From the NCBI GenBank assembly GCA_028023455.1, contig JAQFVV010000282.1, forward strand, positions 311,001 through 375,000: a stretch of DNA of 64,000 nt, given 5' to 3'. Every line of letters starts with the position of its first letter. The first letter of the stretch is position 1. The stretch comes from Epiperipatus broadwayi. Taxonomy: Eukaryota; Onychophora; Udeonychophora; Euonychophora; Peripatidae. Below are positions 56,328 to 64,000 of this stretch, in pieces. The notes beneath the pieces were generated by a model. The model did not search any database. It was not told the origin of the DNA and worked only from the letters and a program-made list of their open reading frames with translations. The position numbers and the translations under genes were made by a program.

Positions 56328-56525
56328 CCAGATTACCATCTCTACACATATATGCTATAAGTGCTCAGATATATATATATTAAGATAGCCAATCCTCATA
56401 CTTTAATGGACAGGCTTCAATTTACTCCACACTCCAACTCTTCAACTGTCCATCCAATTGAAAATCTGATGATGGAACACTCAAAGGCCATCCTAAGGCT
56501 GAGATTCTTGTCACACCCATGTTGA

Positions 56526-56971
56526 ATGTAAGAAAAATATTATTTCTGATGATTTTTTTAATACTTTATTTAAAATATGGGTAGATTGTGCATGCAGTAA
56601 TTAGATATTTAAAAACATGCATAAATGACACTTGGATATAGACTAATCTTTTAAGCCACTAATCCATATGAGTGCATAAACTACAAGTTTTATTAATTAT
56701 TATATATTTTGATTATTAGTTCTAAGAACTCAATAAAGCAATTTCTTCCAAGTCATTGCTATTATTGTTGAGTTTGGGATTTGATATTATTATTTGAATA
56801 TTATTATTATGTAAGCCTTATCTTTTGAAGTTGTAGCTAATGTGATTATTTTTATTATTTATATTTCTTATTATTATTTGAAATGTAATTAATTGCTTAT
56901 TAAAATAAGTTTTTTTCATATGTCAAATGCGTATTTCTTATTATTATTTGAAATATAATTAATTGCTTATT
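56526..56971. other. AT-rich sequence with partial SINE tail duplication
   Basis: A 64-bp block (AAATGTAATTAATTGCTTATT...CATATGTCAAATGCG) at about 56880-56932 duplicates the left junction of the SINE at 56984. Confidence 0.6.
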
Positions 56972-57088
56972 AAAATAACTTTTTTCTTCATATGTCAAAT
57001 GCGTTGACCGAAGGCGAACCCAGGCCAGCTTCTTGAAAGGCAGCTATGCTAACCACTAGGCCATTAACGCTTGACTAAAATAACTTTT
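56972..57088 (-). mobile_element. tRNA-Gly-like SINE, full length, 12-bp TSD
   Basis: TSD AAAATAACTTTT (56972-56983, 57077-57088). The body (56984-57076, minus) has GTCAAGCGTTAATGG, A-box TAGTGGTTAGCATAG, anticodon loop CTTTCAA, B-box GGGTTCGCCTT, and the TTTGACATATGAA tail. Acceptor stem is mutated. Clear SINE insertion. Confidence 0.8.
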
Positions 57089-57502
57089 ATTTGAAGAGAC
57101 ATTTAAACATGGGCCATTATTTTAATATATGATTGTATCATAACTTTTGTATTAAGTTTGATTGCATAAATCAAGACTATATTATTAAAAGGGGTAGATT
57201 TAAAATACTATTTATTAATGCAATTCTATTTGCAGATTTCTGGACAAAAATAATAAATTAACTACTTGTCACTGTTCTGTATAGTAATGTTAAATATCAT
57301 TTAATAAAATCAATAATAATAATTTCATTACATTCTTTGTAGATATAATCCATTAATATATTAAAAATTACAAAAACAACAAATTTTTTAACATATTTTT
57401 TCTTCTCAAATCTTGCTTTCTTACTTTGTAAACCATCTTTTTATACTTGTTTTTTTAAATGTTTTAGCTGTATTTTATATGTTCATTATAAAGGACTGTT
57501 TA
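57089..57502. other. AT-rich intergenic sequence
   Basis: Nothing recognised. Confidence 0.4.
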
Positions 57503-57515
57503 GTTTTTATAGAGC

Positions 57516-57810
57516 ATCACATGATCACCATCTCATACTAGCACATCATTGTTATTAAACAAGGCAAAACTCTCCATCCAGTAGTGCCACCCTGGACAAC
57601 CAGAGTAATCAATGGATGCCAGACCCTAAGATCTAGATACAGTGCTCTCAGATCCAAGGCTCCTCACTTATGAAGACCACAAGCCAAAAACTAGTCTGGG
57701 TATATTATATGAGTAGGCACCAAATAGGGATTTTATGCACAAGCCTTCTGGCATCCATTGATTACTCTGGTTGGCACAGGGTGGCACTACTGTATGGAGA
57801 GTTTTGCCTT
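57516..57810 (-). mobile_element. RZ-A element, about 13-bp TSD
   Basis: TSD GTTTTTATAGAGC (57503-57515, 57811-57823). Oriented on minus: its tail (ATCACATGATCACC) is at the left end. Inverted arms CAAGGCAAAACTCTCC/GAGTTTTGCCTTG. One ribozyme arm survives; the other was deleted at 57625. Confidence 0.8.
57652..57710 (+). ncRNA. Hammerhead relic, RZ-A at 57.6 kb
   Basis: ATCCAA...CCTCA, CTTATGA (G5 lost), CAAAAAC in place of GAAAC, TAGTC, TGGG. Two core changes; predicted inactive. Confidence 0.6.
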
Positions 57811-57823
57811 GTTTTTATAGAGC

Positions 57824-58450
57824 AACCATTAAATTTCTAATATGTTCATATAACATATGATATATAGAAATTTAATAGTTGCTCTATAAAGAATAAACAA
57901 TTTTCCCACAATGAGCATATAATAGAGTCAAAATGGACAAAAACTGATGTATAAAATGAGGGCTCATAAAATAAAAAAACAAAATTTGAAAAAAAAAGAA
58001 CATGTTAAAGAATTTACTGTTTTTGAAGTTTTTAATAATGTTAAAATATTTGATAAATAGAAGTTAATAATATTAAATTATTAAGATATATGATTAAATG
58101 TACCTTTCTTTCATACAACACTTCCATGCTTGACAAATCAAAAAGTTCAATTTATATATTTGGCCTTCTATAGTGAGATTTTGCTAACTTTTTTGTTATT
58201 AGGGAATTCAAAGTCTGTTAAACTCCATAATGATAATCATCCATTGTTTTTGGAGATCTCTAATATTGTGATATGACTCCAAGCAAATATTATGAATGAC
58301 TAAAAGCTTGATTATTTTTGCACAACAATTGTGTAATAATTACTACAAATCAAAAAAATGTATTATAACATATTTATTTTTTATAGAAATGTTTTATAAA
58401 ATGTTATATTTTTCTCATTAACATTGCCATAAAAATTAAATTACAATCTG
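57824..58450. other. AT-rich intergenic sequence
   Basis: A small inverted repeat GAAATTT...(57825-57890, TTCTATATATC-like arms repeating the target site sequence AGAGCAACCATTAAATTTCT) follows the TSD. Otherwise nothing recognised. Confidence 0.45.
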
Positions 58451-58565
58451 TTAATAACATTAAACAAGGCAAAACTCTCCATACAGTAGTGCCACCCTGT
58501 GCCAACCAGAGTAATCAATGGATGCGAGAAGGCTTGTGCATAAAATCCCTATCTAGTGACTACTC

Positions 58566-58624
58566 ATCCAATATCCCCAGACTAGTTTCTGGCTTGTGGC
58601 CTTCATCAGTGAGGAGTCTTTGAT
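58566..58624 (-). ncRNA. Type I hammerhead ribozyme, RZ-A full copy, left arm
   Basis: Stem I outer ATCAAA/TTGGAT (one mismatch), inner CCTCA/TGGGG, CTGATGA, GGC/GCC stem II with loop CACAA, GAAAC, loop TA, GTC. The core is complete. Confidence 0.75.
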
Positions 58625-58893
58625 CTGAGAGCACTGCACCTAGATCTTAGGATCTAATGCAACCCTCCAGCATCCACCTTTTATCTCTACTTAACTTCAA
58701 AACTATGAGAATGAAATTTGAAAACACAATCATATTTTCAATCTAAGCTCAATGGCTTATATATTAATATGGGTCTGAACTCAGTTTAGCACCCATACAT
58801 TTTGGTGTCTTTGGTTCTTTAACAACCATAGCCACCACTATCCTATTAGACAGGATTGCATTAAATCCTAAGATCTAGGTGCAGTGCTCTCAG

Positions 58894-58952
58894 ATCCAAG
58901 GCTCCTCACTGACAAAGCCCATAAGCCAGAAACTAGTCTGGGGATATTGGAT
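58894..58952 (+). ncRNA. Hammerhead relic, RZ-A full copy, right arm
   Basis: Stem I ATCCAA/TTGGAT and CCTCA/TGGGG are intact, but the core reads CTGACAA, as expected if an ancestral CTGACGA lost its CpG. GAAAC and GTC remain. Confidence 0.65.
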
Positions 58953-59123
58953 GAGTAGGTACTAGATAGGGATTTTATGCACAAGCCTTCTGGTATCCAT
59001 TTATTACTCTGGTTGGCACAGGGTGGCACCACTGTATGGAGAGTTTTGCCTTGTTTAATAACAATTATGTGCTAATATAAGAGATGATCATGTGATGCTT
59101 AGTGGTTTAGCTATTAATAACAT

Positions 59124-61739
59124 GTCATCATTGATAGTCTGTTAAAAAATATAGCGAAATCATAAAAAATACTAAAAATTAAATGATAATTATTCATTCA
59201 CATTTTAAATATGAACATTAAACAAGAAGATTTTGTTCATTTTGCAAAATCATTCTTCTTTTCCTGAAAGTTGAATGATTAAAGAATGCTTTGTTTTGAT
59301 TATAATCTAATTTTTAAAATAATTGTGAAAGACAGATGTGATTTTTTAGAATTTATTTCATTTGTAAACAAAAATACCTATCAAATGAAATCAAATTTAT
59401 TATATTCTGATGTAATGGTTTAATATTAAAATGAAAGTTGAAAGTTTACAGCAAGTGAACAAAGAAAACTGTCATAATGCTTGCACCTTGCAAGAGGGTT
59501 AATCCCTTATTTTATTAAATGCATTTTATTTTACTTATTAAGGAATGAAAACAATAATTTAACCTTAAGTATGGAGAATTTTAAATTTTCTCTAGGAGAA
59601 ATGTATAATGTTTGAATTTTACACCAACTCTATTATATCCTCAATATTAGTTAGCTAAAGAACAGTATGCCTTCATTACCTTCCTTAATTGGCTTTATCA
59701 TAACCACATCCACTAATAGTTTCACCAGAGCTTATAAAATAAATTTTCTATCATAAAAAGCTTGGTTTATTTATTATTATAAATATAGATTGTATTCTTG
59801 GGTAAGATCATTAATATTAGTGCTAAGACCATGTTGTCAATTAGGGCTTCCACCACATCTAAAATTCTAGGTGGATGCATATCCTATATGCCAGATGCAT
59901 CTCTTTTAGTGGTGATGGTATTGTAATTTGATAAAAATGAAGACCAAAGATTATTTCACCTTTAACGTAAATGATGTATTATCCAAGCTTCATTCAATTA
60001 CATGATTAAACATTTGGCATTAAAACAGGATTCAGTTACTTCCTTTTGACATTTTGATTAAATCCATTGAGCATTAGGATAAAACAATACTATCAATAAA
60101 AAGGTATATCTAACATGCATGAAAACAAATATAATATACCCATTTATGTTAATGAGAGAATATAGATGTAATAAAAGTATGATGGCAAGTATAATGTCAT
60201 GAGATATATTTCTGAAATGGAGAGTGACTCCTGATGGATTTCAATATAATAAAGTTCAAAGGAAAATAATTTTGATTAACATGAATTGTTATTTTTGATA
60301 GGATGATTTAACAGTCTTTGCACAGCCCAACCTGAAAAATTGATGCATTATTATGCAAAACAAATGGTCTACACTTGGAATTCATACTTCACTAGAATGA
60401 AGTGGTTAAAAAGCAGAAAATTATGAAATTAAAGAAAAGTGTTAATACAAATTGTGATAGTATTATGGAATATATGCCACAAGAACTTCTGGGGGTTCTA
60501 GACTATAGAAATGAAAAATGACTTCATGTAGTTAGCAATATTGAAATAATGTGTTCAGTTTACCTCTATAAAGTCATTTTCCCAAAAAAAAAAACTCAAT
60601 AAAATTACTTCACTTTAACATTAAGGGTATAATAAAACCAAATATTGAGATCTTATATAAAGTAATTTCTTAGCATAACATTCACCCACAACAACTGCAA
60701 ACATTGTGTGATGCTGCTATAAATTTCCATATGCCTTAACTTCATAAAATTTTTATCAATGTATATGACAAAATGTCTCTCTGACTTCTCTGACAATAAT
60801 TAATTTATTTTTGGCATCACAGGTTCAGTCTTGAGCAGGGATATTTTGAGTAAAGATATGTGTTAGTAAGTGGTGTCTTGTCAGTTTATTTTAGAAAGTG
60901 TTCTATCACTAAGTAAAAACTCACTCCTATTAATTCATAAACATGAGTGAAAAATGAAAAAACCCAGCAGTTTTGATAGGGACAAAAAGAAATCAAGGTC
61001 TCACAATCTTCATATTGTCGAAATGAAGATGACAAATTTTTTTGCTTCAATAATTTACCTATAATTTAAGTCGATTGACAATATGTTCAATCATGAAAAA
61101 CAAAAACAAAATTAAAGATTATTTCCAAATTCATACACTGTCAAGTTATTCTTCATTATGCTTTTAAACTTTTTTAAATATCATTCATCTAGATCTAATA
61201 TGTAATGATTGTGTCATGCATGTCTGTATCTTGTATTTAGCCTCATTTTTTTCAATTAAAATAAAAAAAACATTTACATAAAAAATATTTTCAAAGTACG
61301 ACAATGTATTACATATTATGAATTCTTTGAACTCTTTTTTAAAAAGACAAACATAATACTTAGCATATATATATATATATATATTGAAAATGGCTGCAGA
61401 AAGGAGTTTGCTATTAACTGAAAGGAGACCCTTTGATTCCTCTTGGAGGTCTTAAAGAAACCAAATAGGGCAAATTCCTAAAGTACACTCCGTACATTTT
61501 TGTCATTGCAGTTGTTTTTACTATGTGATTACTCATATAGTATACAAACATTGAGGGGCTGCTCACCAACATGCATTAGCCAGTGTGGTGAGTTTATTGG
61601 CTTTTTACCTCTGAGTTTAAGATCAAGAAACACTATGCCTCGTTATTCTTAGTTGCCTGATAAAACAAAATGAATGTATGTGTAAATGATAAATATTTTT
61701 CAATAGATGTATACAATCATGACAAACAAAAATAAATCA
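59124..61739. other. 2.6 kb AT-rich intergenic sequence, no gene
   Basis: No shared repeat or coding signal found. (TA)n at 61364-61383. Confidence 0.4.
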
Positions 61740-62520
61740 TGGCTCTTATTCCCAGGAGGTTGTAAAATTACCAACCAATGCAGCAGTTGGTGGCCAAAGG
61801 TGTAGGGTGCTAAAAATCCCCAATTGTGGACCCAGGCTGCAATTTGATGATGACTTTTTATTTAGGTACTTACAATTGCAGATCACTTTTAAGTGAAGGA
61901 AGAGTGCAAGAATTAGAAGAACAGTCTTATATTAATTGGGACATTATTGAACTTCAGGAAGTTAGAAAAAAAGGTAGAGAAAATTGATTTAAAAATGGAC
62001 ATGTACTTTACTATAAAGGCACAAATATTGGAAATACAAGTGCAATAGGATTCATTATAAATAAAAAGTGGAAGAAAAATATTGTGGAGATTGATGATGT
62101 ATTGGACAGAATGGCAAGCTTAGTTATACAACTTAATAGCAGATACCAAATGCAGATAATTCAGGTTTATGTCCCAATAAGTTCTCATAGTGATGAAGTA
62201 GTAGAAGATATTTATATGGATGTACAAACGAGTTTTGATCAGACTAAACAACATTTTAAAATTGTTTTGGGAAACTTTAATGCTAGAATTGGTATACAAA
62301 TGAAAGATGAAAATGCTATAGGTAATTTTGGTTGTGGTAATAGAAATGAGAGAAAACATAGACTTGTGGAATTTGCATAAAAAGATAAACTTTATATTAT
62401 GAATTATTTTTTTGTAAAAAAATGTTAAAAGGAAATGGACAAGGAAGCATCCAAATGAAGGTAAAGCAGACCTGGATTATATTTTGACTAACAGAAAATA
62501 CATCATCAATTAGTAAGATG
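61740..62520 (+). pseudogene. RTE-3 LINE: 5' region and endonuclease
   Basis: A 5' UTR-like region runs to about 61866, then a frame TYNCRSLLSEGRVQELEEQ, IIELQEVRKKGREN (catalytic Glu in LQEVR), a TGA at about 61985, then the 62084-62380 frame with IIQVYVPISSHSDEVVEDIY and VLGNFNARIG. RTE endonucleases have GDFN at this place; here the catalytic Asp is Asn. After a stop and frameshift, HPNEGKADLDYILTNRKYII follows. This is the APE-type endonuclease that nicks target DNA. The DFN change and stops make this copy non-functional, though it is the most complete in the window. Confidence 0.85.
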
Positions 62521-64000
62521 TAAGATATGTGTTAATGCAAAATGAGAGAATCAAAAATAATTTAAAAAACAATATTTATAGTTAATATTTCTAATCCTCA
62601 AAAGCATTCTAATGAATTTAAATTAGAACTTACAAGTCAGTTTCAAGTATCAGTAGATTTGGAGCATAATTCAAATTTGAATGAAATTAATAAGAAAATA
62701 ACTGATACACTTTTAAAAACTGCAACAAAGATAGCTGGCAGAAAAAAGCAGCAATTGACCAATAAAATTTCTATTGAGACTAGAGAATTTATGAAGAAAA
62801 AAAGGAATATGAAGATATAAAAAATGATGCATTTAAAAGGATTGAATACCTTGAATTTTGTAAAATGGAGTGGAAAAGAGTTGAAAATGATAAAAGAAAG
62901 TATAACTATGAACTAGCAAGAAAAGCTATAAAAGAGAATAAAATTCTCACGAGTGTAAAACAGCATTTTGGTATTGGTAAGAAGTTTATATCTGCAATAA
63001 AAAAATGGAATTATGACTAAAAAGGGAGATGACATCATGAAATGGGTAGATGACTTCTATCAAAAATTATATTGTAATAAAGAACAAGTACCTCCTTTAT
63101 CTATTATATCTTCCAAATTGCCCGGAATTTTAAATGAAGAAGTGAGATATGCAATTAAATTTATGAAGAAAGAAAAGGCTCCAAGTAACGATGGAATTAT
63201 AATTGATATATTAAAAAAGTAGGTGAAGAAATAGATTTTTTAGCAAAGTTATATACCAAATGTTTAAATGATAAAGATGCATCAGATGATTGGAAGAATG
63301 CAGTATTAATATTTAAAAAAGGTGATAAAGAAGATATTAGAAATTACAGACCTATCAGCCTTTTATCAGTTTTATTCAATATTTTTACCAAGATAATTAC
63401 AACTCATCTACAAAGAACATTGGATTTCCACCAACCAAGAGAACAAGCTGGATTTAAAAGTGTTTTTAGTACAGTAGATCATATCCAGATATTGAGAAAA
63501 GTTATAGAAAGAACAAATGAATATGAGTTGCCATTATGCTTTGGATTTGTAGATTATGAAATGGCATTTGATTCTATAAACAGTTCAGTAATTAAAGCAT
63601 TGGATCAACAAGGTATAGATCTAGGATATTGTCATATTTTAAAGGATATTTATAAAAATGCAACAGCAACAATTAGATTATATAATGATACTAGGAAAGT
63701 CAAAGTTGTGAAGAGTTTTTTGAGTCACAGTGACTCCATATCTCCAAAACGTTTTACAGCAATGCTGCAAGTAGTATTCTGTGGATTAAAGTGGGAAGCT
63801 AAAGGAGTGAAAGTAAATGGAGATTATTTAAGTCATTTAGATTTTGCAAATGATGTAGTTGTTTTTACAAATAATGCTTTAGAGCTTCAGGAAACGTTAC
63901 AGGAGTTATTAGATGAAAGTAGGACTAAAGATAAATGTTAAAAAGACTAAAGTAATGTTCAATGAATTTTCGCAAAATATGAAAATAAGGATTGATTATG
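62521..64000 (+). pseudogene. RTE-3 LINE: reverse transcriptase (runs off the window)
   Basis: Linker, then RT frames 63013-63222 (RYAIKFMKKEKAPSNDGIII), a one-base shift at about 63215, FKKGDKEDIRNYRPISLLS (63320-63380), and 63420-63941: REQAGFKSVFSTVDHIQILR, LCFGFVDYEMAFDSI (catalytic Asp), NATATIRLYNDTRKVK and HLDFANDVVVF. The FADD box reads FAND, so one catalytic Asp is Asn. RTE/BovB-type RT. It continues with ...KVMFNEFSQNMK at the window edge, matching the start of RTE-2 at 15.8 kb. Confidence 0.85.

Larger units (their letters stand above)
55712..56525. mobile_element. RZ-C tandem dimer (about 464-bp unit)
   Basis: Two direct units starting at the ATATATAGGGTATATGAG block (about 55711 and 56175), 464 bp apart, each with a complete hammerhead on minus (55820, 56284). 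The second unit ends at ...CACACCCATGTT (56522). No ORF; the 82-codon frame at 56112 is incidental. Same family as 4.0-4.8 kb. TSD not identified. Confidence 0.75.
58461..59113 (+). mobile_element. RZ-A element, full palindromic form, 10-bp TSD
   Basis: Best-preserved full RZ-A: TSD TTAATAACAT (58451-58460, 59114-59123), 653 bp. Starts TAAACAAGGCAAAACTC, inverted arms of about 195 bp each with a hammerhead (58566 minus, 58894 plus), central region with GGGTCTGAACTCAGTTTAG, and the CATGTGATGCTTAGTGG tail outside the right arm. No ORF, no poly(A). The tail is asymmetric, so it is not a TIR element: only one end carries CATGTGATG, as for a retrotransposon 3' end. Confidence 0.85.

Overview
This is a very AT-rich, repeat-dominated stretch of a metazoan nuclear genome. 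I see no intact host gene. Everything recognisable is transposable-element material: RTE-clade LINEs, three families of Penelope-like elements (PLEs), a Merlin DNA transposon, two solo-LTR-like insertions, a short tRNA-Gly-derived SINE, and many small fold-back or tandem repeats. PLE, RTE and Merlin are all widespread in animals, so the species cannot be fixed from the window.

The standout content is a dense set of hammerhead-ribozyme (HHR) motifs. I can fold about 24 type I HHR motifs by eye. About 13 keep the whole catalytic core (CUGANGA, GAAA, NUH) and a pairable stem I. They lie in several families of short non-coding repeats, named here RZ-A (about 200-700 bp, palindromic), RZ-B (369-bp unit), RZ-C (about 454-464-bp unit), RZ-C' (about 164-bp unit), RZ-E (about 421-429-bp unit) and a weaker 94-bp family. 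PLE-1 carries a further variant HHR in its 3' end. Tandem organisation with one HHR per unit, plus target-site duplications (TSDs) of 9-15 bp, fits the retrozymes described in animals. Unusual here is that most insertions are inverted (fold-back) dimers.

Layout. 0-6 kb: hAT/GTF2IRD2-like fragment, RZ-A copy, 94-bp HHR-like repeat, RTE scrap, RZ-C. 5.8-10.8 kb: one RTE copy split by a SINE, a 1.9-kb solo LTR and an RZ-A element. 11-17 kb: RZ-E-like, RZ-A and RZ-C copies, tRNA-headed repeat, RTE 3' half, homopolymer fold-back, RZ-B palindrome. 19.7-22.5 kb: RZ-E split by a second solo LTR. 23-28 kb: SINE copies, RZ-C, a 104-bp palindrome, RZ-C' dimer, RZ-A, RZ-E. 28-33.4 kb: low-repeat sequence without a convincing gene. 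34-37.4 kb: PLE-1 in three pieces of alternating orientation. 37.5-44 kb: decayed repeats and RTE scraps. 44.3-48.6 kb: PLE-2 as a near-perfect 2-kb inverted dimer. 48.8-53.3 kb: PLE-3 split by Merlin, itself split by an inverted RZ-B array. 53.5-61.7 kb: RZ-C dimer, SINE, two RZ-A elements, otherwise AT-rich sequence. 61.7-64 kb: the most complete RTE copy, running off the window.

How the parts may work together (inference): the HHR repeats encode no protein and have target-primed-style TSDs, so they probably borrow a reverse transcriptase from the PLEs or RTEs beside them. Many core mutations and LTR promoter differences are CpG to TpG/CpA, which suggests germline methylation of these repeats.
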